Assembly (NCBI GenBank): GCA_963805985.1 | Contig: CAWDWG010000002.1 | Location: 1-64,000 of the forward strand | Reading direction: 5' to 3' | Source of the DNA: Bog-257 sp963805985 | GTDB lineage: Bacteria > Acidobacteriota > Terriglobia > Terriglobales > Acidobacteriaceae | Length of the DNA: 64,000 nucleotides | Shown here: positions 26,065 through 34,903 of the stretch, in pieces | Layout of the letters: each line of letters begins with the position of its first letter | Numbering within the stretch: the stretch's first letter is position 1 | The notes under the pieces: model-generated | The model's database searches: none | What the model was told of the DNA's origin: nothing | What the model saw: only the letters and a program-made list of their open reading frames with translations | Made by a program: the position numbers and the translations under genes

Positions 26065-27183
26065 TCACTGGACTTCTAACATCCTATCAAGAGCCACGCG
26101 CGCCCACATCTTGACACTTTCGGTTACCTTGATCTGATTGACGATATTGCCGTCGACCAGGTTCTCCAGCGCCCAGCACAAGTGCTGCGGCGAGATGCGA
26201 AACATGGTGGTGCAGAGGCAGCCGGAATCGTCGAGCGTGATCACGCGCTTGTCGGGATTCTCCTTCGCCAGACGATTGACCAGGTGAATCTCGGTACCGA
26301 TAGCGAACGACGATCCTGCGGGCGCCTGCTTGACCATCCTGATGAGGTGATCGGTCGAGCCGATGCCATCGGCCTTCTGGCAAACTTCCCAGCGGCACTC
26401 GGGGTGGACGATGACCTGGATGCCGGGATAGGTGGCGCGAACTTTTTCGACATGCTCCGGCAGAAAGCGCTGGTGAACGGAGCAGTGTCCCTTCCACAAA
26501 ATTACCTTCGCTTTCCGCAAGCGCTCGGCGGTCTGACCACCCTGCAGCTGATACGGATCCCACACGACCATCTCGTCGAGCGGAATCCCGCGCGCGAAGC
26601 CCGTGTTGCGGCCGAGATGCTGATCGGGAAGGAAGAAAATCTTTTCGTTGCGGCTGAAGGCCCAGTCGAATGCGCCCTTGGCGTTGGATGAGGTGCAGAC
26701 CAGCCCGCCGCGCTCGCCGCAAAACGCTTTGATGGCGGCGGTGGAATTCATGTACGTGATGGGTGTGATGCCGCGGCCTTCATCGTCGGTGAGGCCGAGG
26801 TTCACGAACTGCTCCCATGCGTCTTCCACCTGGCCGATCTCAGCCATGTCAGCCATGGAACAGCCGGCGTTGAGATCCGGAAGAATCACCGACTGCCCGG
26901 GGCGCGCGAGGATGTCGGCGCTTTCTGCCATAAAGTGCACGCCACAGAAGACGATGTAGCTGCCCCTGGCCTGCGCGGCCATCTGCGAAAGACGATAGGA
27001 ATCGCCGCGATAATCGGCGTAGCGAACCACTTCGTCGCGTTGATAGTGATGACCGAGGATGACGCACTCGCTGCCTAATTCCGCTCGGGCGGCGGCAATG
27101 CGGGCGTCCATGGAACGGTCGGGGAGTACGAGATAGTTTTCAAGCGAGCACGAAGCCGCTTCTGTAATCGGTAGTGTAGCCAT
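26065..27183 (-). CDS. nadA: Quinolinate synthase A
   Basis: A 372-residue [4Fe-4S] enzyme that condenses iminoaspartate with dihydroxyacetone phosphate to quinolinate, in de novo NAD synthesis. Family blocks visible are GHHYQRDEV, YRGDSYRLSQMAA, FCGVHFMAESADIL, PDLNAGCSMADM and HPEC. Cluster cysteines are probably C108 (NAGCSM), C234 (GHCSVH) and one of C322/C324 (GCLC). The length is within the NadA range. nadB and nadC are not in the window. The 517 bp upstream (27184-27700) contain only a REP-like palindrome and no gene or recognised NAD-responsive element. Confidence 0.95.
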   Translation of the reverse strand: MATLPITEAASCSLENYLVLPDRSMDARIAAARAELGSECVILGHHYQRDEVVRYADYRGDSYRLSQMAAQARGSYIVFCGVHFMAESADILARPGQSVILPDLNAGCSMADMAEIGQVEDAWEQFVNLGLTDDEGRGITPITYMNSTAAIKAFCGERGGLVCTSSNAKGAFDWAFSRNEKIFFLPDQHLGRNTGFARGIPLDEMVVWDPYQLQGGQTAERLRKAKVILWKGHCSVHQRFLPEHVEKVRATYPGIQVIVHPECRWEVCQKADGIGSTDHLIRMVKQAPAGSSFAIGTEIHLVNRLAKENPDKRVITLDDSGCLCTTMFRISPQHLCWALENLVDGNIVNQIKVTESVKMWARVALDRMLEVQ

Positions 27184-27557
27184 CGCTTTGTCTCTGCCTT
27201 CAGTCCCGGCGACGTGAGTTTCCGTTTGTGATCGGAATTCGACGCCCCGGAACGGGGATGTTGAAAGCTGCTCGCGGCTCCAGTAGATCCACTACGCTTG
27301 CCTCTGAAATCTCCAACAAACGCTCTCGCGATTGTTGGTGAGGTTCGCGCCCGACCTACGGGGATGTTGAAGCTGCAAGTTGACGCTTCTTATTCCTACT
27401 ATGTTCGATGATGCAGCCCACGCATTTGTTACAAAAACGAGAACCGCGTCCTGCCTCGACGCGGTCTGCTGATTGGGCCCTGGTGGCTGACATCGAACAG
27501 AAATATTGTTGCGCGATTGTGAAGAATAAGCAAGCCAGCAGCCGGCCATCAGCCGGT

Positions 27558-27592
27558 GCCCCAGGTTCGGCCATCGTTTGGCCTAACCTGGG
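27558..27592. repeat. REP-like palindrome, CCCAGGTTCGGCC type
   Basis: CCCAGGTTCGGCC and GGCCTAACCTGGG pair around ATCGTTT. The element at 31161-31197 differs from it by one base over about 37, which points to recent copying. Confidence 0.75.
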
Positions 27593-27700
27593 TTCTCTGC
27601 CCATTCAAAGCTGATGCAGAGCGCAGCGCCGAACGCAGTAATCTGTCATCCGGTGCGCGGTCGAAGGACGCGCCGACTTGACTGTGACTGCTGATTGCTC

Positions 27701-28457
27701 CTACGGCGCGAAGTAGCCGGAGATGTCCAGGATCAACTGCGTCAGTCCGGCAGCGTAAGCGTCGATGGAGCCGTTGGTTGTGGGGACGATTGCCATGTTC
27801 GATGTAACGAAGCCATCGTAGGCGTTCAGCGTCGAGACCACGGGTTGCTGCTGGCCATCGGCCCACAGCGTGAGATACGGCATCTTTCCCGGCGGCACGA
27901 CCGTCGCGTTGAAGACGTAAGCCTGCGCGCTAGCCGGCGGAGCGCACGGGCTGCCGACGACGTTGACCGTCTTCTCGTCCATAAACGGCTTGCCGTTGTT
28001 GTTGCGCGTATCGAGCACACGACACGGCGCGACCGGATACAGCGAGAGGCCGTTCTGGCCCGGCGCGCCGAAATAGCCGTTGATGTCAATGATGAGATCG
28101 GTCGAATTGAAGGCGTACACGTCAATGTCGCCATCGGGAGCCGCCGGAACGATTGCGGCGTTCGCCACCCCCGTCGCGGTCGGATTGTTCAGCGTCGAGA
28201 CGGTTGGTTGCTGCTGATCGCTCGGCCAAACAGTGAGATAGCCAAGCTTCTGGCCCTTGGGGTTGGGAACGACCGTGACGTTGAAGGAATACGCCACCGG
28301 ATTCGTTATGCCTGACAGGCACGAACTGCTCAGGATGGGCAGCTCGCGTTGCACCTGTGCCTGCAGCGACGGCGGCCCCAGCTGTGGTGGAAAGCCCGAG
28401 CCAGAGCGGGTGTCGACAACGCGGCAGGACGAACGACAGGGGCGAACGCGATTTCAT
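27701..28457 (-). pseudogene. Decayed exported beta-repeat protein, frameshifted and truncated
   Basis: The intact frame 27701-28354 (217 codons) holds one and a half repeats of a unit common in Acidobacteria: PCRVxDTR, then YxFNxTVVPxxxxxYLTxWxxxQQQPxVSTLN, NxAIVP and IDINGYF. In the same frame the first unit begins further upstream (CRVVDTRSGSGF) and meets a stop near 28448. A well-formed start, ATG 28457 with GGAGGGAG upstream, lies one frame away. A frameshift between about 28390 and 28440 would join them. Usual members have a longer N-terminal part, which is missing here. Confidence 0.6.
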
Positions 28458-28746
28458 TACTCCCTCCGAGGCAGACGGTGGTTAGGTACGAGTGCAGCCG
28501 TGGTGCTGTTTAACGGCTCGTCTCAACTCGGCGAAGGTTGGTTGGCGGAGCGGGAGCAACCTAACTGTCGCCGATATTCCGCTTGGGCACTTAGAGAGAA
28601 CAGCAATCCTAGCACGGCCGGGCGGGCTTGGTCGTTGTCTTGGAGCAAGTACGCGATCCTGGGTCACAAGGCAGCCAAAGCCTGGTCGGACTCAGGTTCG
28701 GAATACCACCTCGCCGATGGGGCCAGACAGCCCAACAGCTACAGTG

Positions 28747-31065
28747 CTACTCGGACGGCGCGAATCTGTACAAGTTGGTCTCCAGCTCTTCCTCCGGCAC
28801 GGCGTGGAGATCGATCCAGCCCTCCAGCGGCAGCGAGTCGACCGGCAGATGCTCGCGCCAGATGGCGAAGCGCAAGCGGATGCGGCTGCCGGGTTGCGCG
28901 CCGATCAGCTCGAACGGAATGCGCACTTCGAAGATCTGCTCGAGCGCGACCTCGACGCCGTTGGTGTTGGAGTTGCCGTTGTCGGCGGAGAAAGTTGCCA
29001 GCTTGTGCTGTTCGTGGCCGTTGGTCAGCACCCAGCGCTGTAGTTTGCGGCCGGTCGCGTCGACGCTGAGACGATAGGAATCGGGCGCGGCTTTCAGATT
29101 CTCGCGCTGGCGCCACACCTCGAGGTTCACCACCAGCCGGTACGCAGCGTCGGGCACGTCGTGATGAAAATCGAGACGGCCGGAAACGGAGTCGGCATCG
29201 AGCCCGGCGTAAACCGCGTCGAGCAGAAACTGCTTGCCATGCATTGCGCTGGTGCGCTGATCGGAGGTGTAACTGGCCGCGCCCATCCACTCGAAGTAGC
29301 CGCTCACCAGGCCATCGACGCGCGCGCGAACATACGCGGTTTGCGGAATGAAGCTGGGGCGCACCACGCCGCTGATAATCGGCGTGCTCAACTCTTCCGG
29401 CGGAATGCCTTCGAGCGCGTGGTAGACGTTGGACAAGTGCTTGCGATACAGCTCATCGAAATCGCGATCGTTGGCCGAATGATGTTCCGGACCGTACCAC
29501 CAGTTCCAGTCGCTGCCTTCGGCGATCAGCAGCTCCTCCATCGCGAGCTGCCGTTGCGCGTCGGAGACGCGATGGGCGTGGCGATCGTAGTAGTCGCGCG
29601 CTTCGGCCAGCAAATCCCAGGCGCGATTGTCTTCCGGCGCTCCAACCCAGACGTTGAAGTTAGCGTCGATCCACGACCCCGGAACCAGATGATGGAGCTG
29701 CGCAAAATTTTCTTCACCATGTCGCGCGATGGCCTCGCTGATGGTCACCGGCTCGATCTGCTCATCGCGTTGCAGCGCGTCGTAGAAGCGCCGCAAAAAT
29801 TCGCGGCCCGACTGCGGGTAATATTCCCACGCATTTTCCCCGTCGAGAATAATCGACACCACCGCATTCTTGCCTTGGTCGAGCAGCGGCCGTGCGGAGT
29901 CCTTGATGTTCTGGATGAGATGATTCGCGGCGTCCTGCGCCGGCATTCCGGAATAAACGAAGCCGATCAGATCCGACAAGCGATGATCGCGAAAGACCAG
30001 ATGCATACGCGTCTCGTCTTTTTCGGATTGATAACGATAGAGGTTGTACAACCGCTCGGCGCCGTCGACGTGCAGGCGATCGTTGGATTCGCGCGTGAAG
30101 TGGAAGTCGAGCGAGCGGCCAAGCACGCCTTCGTCGGTCGCCATCCATTGCACGCCGGCGCGCGCTGCCAGCTTCAGCGCTTCTTCCGAGACGCTGCCCT
30201 CCGACGGCCACAGGCCCTGCGGCCGCACGCCGAACAGTTTCTCGTGCGAGTCAAGTGCACGCTGGATCTGCAGCGTGGCGTCGTCGGGATGGCGAAAACG
30301 CCGCGTCGGAAGCGGCAATCCGGGCGATGACTCCGCGCCCGCATTCGTGTCGCAGAGCAGCGGCAGAATTGGATGATAGAACGGTGTCGCCGAAAGCTCG
30401 ATCGCCCCGCGCTGCGCCGCCTCGGCATAAGCAGGCAAAACCTTTGCCAGCATCTCGCGTTCTTTCACAATGACCAACTGCTGATCGTCGCGCGTGAAGT
30501 CTTCGCCCTTCTGCACCAGAGCCGCGATGTCCGAATCGGCGAGAAAGAATTCGTCAAACCACGCCAGCTGCGACAGCACCTGAAGATCCGCGTAATCGCG
30601 CGTTACGAAATACGATTCGGCTCCCTCCGGCCGCGCGCTCGTCGTGCGATAACGGTCCCACAAGTCGCGGTAGCGCGGATAGCGCCCGATCATGTTGACC
30701 GGATTTGCTTGAAACAAGTACTGCAGCGCAAAGCGGCGCTCCGCCGCATTCAATTCGCTGGCCGGCTTGGCGACAACCTCGAAGAACGGATCGTGCGCTT
30801 CGCCGGAGACGTAATCCTGCATCTGCGCCACCAGCGACGGCACCAGATTGAAGTTCTGATGAACGCCGGGAAACTCGTCCAGCAGCTTGACCATGCCGTA
30901 ATAGTCTTTCAGCGCATGCAGCCGCACCCACGGCAGACGATACTCGCCCGTCACCATATCTTTGTAAAACGGCTGGTGCATATGCCACAGCAACACCAGC
31001 CGAATCTTCGGCGAATCTGTCGGGGAACCCGCGTCACTCATGGAAGGATTTTTGGGCGGCAGCAA
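28747..31065 (-). CDS. Glycoside hydrolase family 57 protein
   Basis: A 772-residue protein. The GH57 first motif HMHQP is at residues 28-32 after IRLVLLW. The catalytic acid region GLWPSEGSV places the probable nucleophile Glu at 289, and the later DGENAWEYYP block matches the Asp-containing fourth motif. The C-terminal 200 residues form a beta-rich domain. GH57 members are alpha-amylases, amylopullulanases, branching enzymes or 4-alpha-glucanotransferases; I cannot assign the activity. ATG 31041 (MSDAGSP) is an alternative start. It is monocistronic, with no trehalose or glycogen genes beside it. Confidence 0.92.
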   Translation of the reverse strand: MLPPKNPSMSDAGSPTDSPKIRLVLLWHMHQPFYKDMVTGEYRLPWVRLHALKDYYGMVKLLDEFPGVHQNFNLVPSLVAQMQDYVSGEAHDPFFEVVAKPASELNAAERRFALQYLFQANPVNMIGRYPRYRDLWDRYRTTSARPEGAESYFVTRDYADLQVLSQLAWFDEFFLADSDIAALVQKGEDFTRDDQQLVIVKEREMLAKVLPAYAEAAQRGAIELSATPFYHPILPLLCDTNAGAESSPGLPLPTRRFRHPDDATLQIQRALDSHEKLFGVRPQGLWPSEGSVSEEALKLAARAGVQWMATDEGVLGRSLDFHFTRESNDRLHVDGAERLYNLYRYQSEKDETRMHLVFRDHRLSDLIGFVYSGMPAQDAANHLIQNIKDSARPLLDQGKNAVVSIILDGENAWEYYPQSGREFLRRFYDALQRDEQIEPVTISEAIARHGEENFAQLHHLVPGSWIDANFNVWVGAPEDNRAWDLLAEARDYYDRHAHRVSDAQRQLAMEELLIAEGSDWNWWYGPEHHSANDRDFDELYRKHLSNVYHALEGIPPEELSTPIISGVVRPSFIPQTAYVRARVDGLVSGYFEWMGAASYTSDQRTSAMHGKQFLLDAVYAGLDADSVSGRLDFHHDVPDAAYRLVVNLEVWRQRENLKAAPDSYRLSVDATGRKLQRWVLTNGHEQHKLATFSADNGNSNTNGVEVALEQIFEVRIPFELIGAQPGSRIRLRFAIWREHLPVDSLPLEGWIDLHAVPEEELETNLYRFAPSE

Positions 31066-31160
31066 GTGTATCAGAGATTGCGTTGTGGAAATCCGCGACA
31101 GCAGCGGTCAGCCAAATGCAGTCGAAGGATCTGCGGTTCGCTGGAACCGCTCAGTGCTCT

Positions 31161-31197
31161 GTGCCCCAGGTTCGGCCATCGTTTGGCCTGACCTGGG
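31161..31197. repeat. REP-like palindrome, CCCAGGTTCGGCC type
   Basis: Nearly identical to 27558-27592 and in the same orientation, 3.6 kb away. It sits between the xer pair's 3' end and the GH57 start. Confidence 0.75.
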
Positions 31198-31220
31198 TCG
31201 CTCAAGTCAGAAGCTCGCAC

Positions 31221-32147
31221 CTAACGACTAGCAGCTTTCTTCGCATGCGGATGGGTTTTGTCGTACACATCCATCACGTGCTTCACCGTCAGCTGTGTGT
31301 AGCGCTGCGTGGTCGACAGCCGCTCGTGGCCGAGCATTTCCTGGATCGCGCGCAGATCAGCGCCTTCCTCAAGCATGTGTGTACCGAACGCATGTCGCAA
31401 GGTATGCGGATGCACATCGGGCGAGAGTCCGCGCGCAACCGCGATCTGCTTGACGATGCGTCCCACGCTGCGCGTCGTCAGCCGCTGCCCGCGAAGGTTG
31501 ATCAGGAGCGCTTTCTCGGTCGTTCTCTTGGTCTCGCCAAGCACGCGCTGTCGCGCCGGAAGATAGGCTTCCACCGCGGCTTTCGCCGAATCGCCGAACG
31601 GCACATAGCGCTCCTTGCGCCCTTTGCCGCGCACCAGGATGATTTCGTTCGACCAGCGAATGTCATCAAGATTGATGCCGATCAGCTCCGAGTTGCGAAT
31701 GCCGCAGCCATAGAGCAACTCGAGAATCACCTGATCGCGCTCGGCAAACGCCGAGCACTCCGGCATCGTCGAATCGAGAACGGTGTTGACTTCTTCGATG
31801 GTCGGCACGCGCGGCAATTTTTTTGGCAGCCTCGGCGTCGCCACCAGCGCCGCCGGATTCTGCTCGACCTCGCCCTCTTGCGCCAGCCACTTGTAGAGCG
31901 AACGCAGCGCCGCTAACGCTCGCGCAACCGAAGTCTTGCTCAAACCGCGCTCGTAAAGATTCGCCAGATATCCGCGGATGAGCACGTGATCGATGTCGCG
32001 CCAGTTCTGCGGGCCGACGTATTCCGCAAACTGTGCCAGGTCGGTGCGATAAGCCTTGATCGTATGCGCCGACGCATTGCGCTCCTGCAGCGCGCGCACG
32101 AACTTCGCAACGGCTTTCTCGACTACGGTCGCTGCGTTCTTAGTCAT
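31221..32147 (-). CDS. Tyrosine recombinase, XerC/XerD type (downstream member of pair)
   Basis: A 308-residue tyrosine recombinase. The SAM-like N-terminal core-binding domain spans residues 10-95. Catalytic residues are all present: R151 (GCGIRNSEL), K175, H248 and R251 (HTLRHAFGTH), H274 (LGHERL) and Y283 (TTQRYTQ). Xer proteins resolve chromosome dimers at dif. It lies 3 bp downstream of a second Xer-type gene in the same direction, so the two form an operon. Which of the two is the XerC and which the XerD partner cannot be fixed by eye. Confidence 0.9.
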   Translation of the reverse strand: MTKNAATVVEKAVAKFVRALQERNASAHTIKAYRTDLAQFAEYVGPQNWRDIDHVLIRGYLANLYERGLSKTSVARALAALRSLYKWLAQEGEVEQNPAALVATPRLPKKLPRVPTIEEVNTVLDSTMPECSAFAERDQVILELLYGCGIRNSELIGINLDDIRWSNEIILVRGKGRKERYVPFGDSAKAAVEAYLPARQRVLGETKRTTEKALLINLRGQRLTTRSVGRIVKQIAVARGLSPDVHPHTLRHAFGTHMLEEGADLRAIQEMLGHERLSTTQRYTQLTVKHVMDVYDKTHPHAKKAASR

Positions 32148-32150
32148 GGA

Positions 32151-33080
32151 CTATCTGCTCGCGCGATTCTTACTCCTCGGATGATGTTGCCGGTAAACCT
32201 TGTTCAACCGGTCGAGAGCCAGATGCGTATAAACCTGCGTCGTGGAAATGTCGGCGTGCCCCAGGATCGTCTGCACGGTTCGCAGATCGGCGCCATTCTC
32301 CACCATGTGCGTCGCACAACTGTGACGCAGCATATGCGGACTTGCATGTCGCGATTGCGCCGACGCAGCATTCACCATCTGCCACACACGCTGCCGCGTG
32401 ATGCCCTTCGCCCCGCGCGCGATGAACAGAAACGGCGACGACTTCCCTGCCGCCAGAACCGGTCGCGCGTCGCGCAGATACTGCTGCACAACTTCTTGCG
32501 CCGCGCGACCCAAAGGCACGATCCGCTCTTTGTCGCCTTTGCCGCGAACCAGCACGTACCCCAACTCAAGCTTGAGATCTTCCAGTTTCAGATTCACCAC
32601 CTCCGAAACTCGAAGCGCGCCCGCATAAAAGACTTCCAGCATCGCGCGATCCCGGCCGGCGAGCGCCTGCGACACCCGGTCGTCTTTCGCGCGCGCCGGA
32701 CCGTGCAGGAGGTTCTCGACTTCATCGGTTGCGAGCGACTTCGGCAACACTTTCCATTGCCGCGGTGTGTCGATGTTCAGCGTCGGATCCGCCGTGATGT
32801 AGCGATCCAACAACAGATACTTGTAGAAGTGCCGCAGCGCCGAAAGCTTCCGCGCCACGCTGCGCCCGTCAACCCCGTTCGACAGCAGCGAATTGAGAAA
32901 GTCGCGCACCTCTTGCCGCCGCGCCTCGCGCAGTCCGCGCTTGCGCTTCAGCAGAAATCCCGCGTACTGCTCCAGGTCCGATCGGTAAGCCGAAACACTA
33001 AGCGGCGCCAACCCTTTCTCGACCTTCAGATAGTCGAGAAACGAATTCAGCAGCCGCAAATTGGGATCGGCACTCTGCAC
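32151..33080 (-). CDS. Tyrosine recombinase, XerD-like (upstream member of pair)
   Basis: A 309-residue recombinase with a full catalytic set: R157 (GALRVSE), K181, H249 and R252 (HMLRHSCATH), H275 (LGHADI) and Y284 (TTQVYTH). It is about the size of E. coli XerD, and YAGALRVSE with HMLRHSCATH is close to the XerD form. Adjacent paralogous recombinases suggest either the housekeeping XerCD pair encoded together or a mobile-element pair. No element ends or cargo are seen and both genes look intact, so I favour the housekeeping role. Confidence 0.9.
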   Translation of the reverse strand: MQSADPNLRLLNSFLDYLKVEKGLAPLSVSAYRSDLEQYAGFLLKRKRGLREARRQEVRDFLNSLLSNGVDGRSVARKLSALRHFYKYLLLDRYITADPTLNIDTPRQWKVLPKSLATDEVENLLHGPARAKDDRVSQALAGRDRAMLEVFYAGALRVSEVVNLKLEDLKLELGYVLVRGKGDKERIVPLGRAAQEVVQQYLRDARPVLAAGKSSPFLFIARGAKGITRQRVWQMVNAASAQSRHASPHMLRHSCATHMVENGADLRTVQTILGHADISTTQVYTHLALDRLNKVYRQHHPRSKNRASR

Positions 33081-33140
33081 GAGATGAGTATGGAATGCAA
33101 ATATTTCGGCGGGAATAGCGAACGGGGTTCGTTGTATGTC

Positions 33141-33306
33141 GAGTTGTCATCCTGAGCGGAGTGAGGCCGCGCAGCGACCGAACGCAGTTGAAGGACCCCT
33201 ATTGTGGAATCTGCAACCTGCACTGCTAGCCGATTTACCGACTGTGGGTTTGTCACCTTGAGCGAAGTGAAGCTGCACAGCAGCCGTATGCAGTCGAAGG
33301 GATCTG
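33141..33306. repeat. Two GTCATCCTGAGCG-type dispersed repeats
   Basis: GTCATCCTGAGCGGAGTGAG and, 100 bp later, GTCACCTTGAGCGAAGTGAAG, each followed by a cAGCxxxxxxCAGTyGAAGG block and GGAxC or GGATCTGC. They fill the gap 33081-33312, which holds no gene. Confidence 0.6.
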
Positions 33307-33312
33307 CCGCTC

Positions 33313-34119
33313 TTACTTTCCGGGTTCATCCGTTGCCGACTGACTGCTGATTGCTGACTGCTTTCCTCGCACTACATTCAGCAGTTCCACCGCATTCAGC
33401 GGCGAGCGCGGATCTTCTTCATGCTTGAAGAACGCGTACGTCTCGAGTCCGTCCGCAACGCATCTACCCACTCGCTCCGCGAGTCGCTTCACATCCTCCG
33501 CCGAATAACTGGGCTGGCGAAAACGAAAATAGATGTAGTTCGCGGTTCGCACCTTGGGCGTATCCAGCTTCTCCGTCTCGGCAACGCAAAGCGTTGCGTT
33601 GTGATCTCGCAGGGCCTGATAGACCTCCTCGCAAAACCACGACGGGTGCCGAAACTCGAACGCCGCTTTGAAATTTCTCGGCAGCAGCGCCAGAAAATCG
33701 CGCAGCACCGCGAGGTCGGCTTTCGTCGTCGGCGGCAACTGAAACAGCACTGGCCCAAGCTGCCTGGCCAACGGCTGCAGCGTCAACAAGAATCGCTGGA
33801 TCGGCTCCTCGACGTTCTGCAGGCGCTTGATGTGGGTGATGTACTGGTTCGCCTTCAGAGCGAATCGAAAATCCGGCCCTACATCTGCCATCCATGCTGT
33901 CGCGGCCTTCTCCGTCAGGCTTCGGCGAAACGTATAGTTCACCTCCACCGTATTGAGTTGTGTCGCGTAATACTTCAGGAAATTCTTCGACGCGACTTTT
34001 TGCGGATAGAAGTCGGGCTTCCAGATCGTATACGCCCAACCCGAAGTGCCGACGTACAGCAGCGCCGCACCCTGTGTCGATGTCGCCTGCTTCTCGCCGC
34101 TCGCAGAATCGTTCGCCAT
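33313..34119 (-). CDS. DUF72 family protein
   Basis: A 268-residue TIM-barrel-like DUF72 protein (YecE family). Diagnostic blocks are VGTSGWAYTIWKPDFYP at the start, LNTVEVNYTFRR, RFALKANQYITH, LGPVLFQLPP, AAFEFRHPSWF and TANYIYFRFR. The biochemical role is unknown. I start at ATG 34119; a longer frame runs upstream but only as the shadow of the shikimate kinase gene. The last 15 residues (KQSAISSQSATDEPGK) are encoded by an iterated GCAGTCAGCAATCAGCAGTC repeat, an odd tail absent from the family. It is divergent from aroK with a 55-bp gap. Confidence 0.9.
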   Translation of the reverse strand: MANDSASGEKQATSTQGAALLYVGTSGWAYTIWKPDFYPQKVASKNFLKYYATQLNTVEVNYTFRRSLTEKAATAWMADVGPDFRFALKANQYITHIKRLQNVEEPIQRFLLTLQPLARQLGPVLFQLPPTTKADLAVLRDFLALLPRNFKAAFEFRHPSWFCEEVYQALRDHNATLCVAETEKLDTPKVRTANYIYFRFRQPSYSAEDVKRLAERVGRCVADGLETYAFFKHEEDPRSPLNAVELLNVVRGKQSAISSQSATDEPGK

Positions 34120-34174
34120 ATGCTTTGGAATTCTAGCCCCGCCCGGCTCTCTGACTCCGTTCTTGCCTCTGTGA

Positions 34175-34804
34175 TTGTATGATTTTCTTCGAGCCGTATC
34201 GCGTGCTTTGCTTGCCGACTTGCCGATGCCCAAAGGATCGCAACCCGACCGCCCGAGTCCGACGCCGATCATTGCCCTTACCGGCTTCATGGCTGTCGGC
34301 AAGAGCACCGTCGGCCGCATCCTGGGCTCGCTCGTCCATTGGAGCTTCCTCGATCTCGATTGTGAGATCGAATCCCGCTCGCGCCTGCACATCCACGAGA
34401 TCTTCGCACGCCAGGGCGAGCAGCAATTTCGCCGGATCGAAACGGATGCCTTGCAGCGAATCCTTGAGCACGCCTCCACGCCAACCGTGATCGCACTCGG
34501 CGGCGGGACCTTCGTCCAGCCCGAGAATGCTGAACGCCTGATCGCGCGTGGCGCGCACGTTGTCTTCCTCGAGCTTGAGGTCGAAGAACTTCTCGAACGC
34601 TGCCGTTGCGCACGCGAACGTTCCCCGCAGAACCCGCGCCCTTTGGCCGATGACACTGCCGCATTCTGCAGTTTGTATGAACGAAGGCTGCCTTTGTATC
34701 GCAAAGCCGAGTTGACCGTGCCTACCAAAGGGAAATCCGCGGAACAGGTCGCCCGCGAGATCGTCGCCGCCCTGCATCTGTCCGCGGACGACACCGATCA
34801 GTAG
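34175..34804 (+). CDS. aroK: Shikimate kinase
   Basis: A 209-residue kinase that phosphorylates shikimate at O3 with ATP in the chorismate pathway. The P-loop GFMAVGKST is at residues 37-45, the shikimate-binding LDLDCEIE follows, then FRRIE, ALGGGTF and RNPRPL-like NPRPLAD of the lid. The N-terminus is about 30 residues longer than usual if TTG 34175 is used; ATG 34226 (MPKGS) would give a standard length. It precedes asd by 100 bp on the same strand, putting aromatic and lysine synthesis genes side by side. Confidence 0.92.
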   Translation: MYDFLRAVSRALLADLPMPKGSQPDRPSPTPIIALTGFMAVGKSTVGRILGSLVHWSFLDLDCEIESRSRLHIHEIFARQGEQQFRRIETDALQRILEHASTPTVIALGGGTFVQPENAERLIARGAHVVFLELEVEELLERCRCARERSPQNPRPLADDTAAFCSLYERRLPLYRKAELTVPTKGKSAEQVAREIVAALHLSADDTDQ

Positions 34805-34903
34805 CCTTCTTAAGTAACCTACTTGATCCTTCTCTGTGGCTACTGCCTTTGGGTTATCTCCCTGCACCGTCCGACGTGATATAACTTGATTTTTCCCACG
34901 AAA

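Noticed and set aside
29161..30330. Plus-strand frames of 389 and 110 codons opposite the GH57 gene
   Set aside because: They are antisense to a well-supported GH57 coding sequence with conserved motifs.
33313..34794. A 493-residue version of the DUF72 protein
   Set aside because: The first 225 residues are the complement of the shikimate kinase gene; the family starts at ATG 34119.
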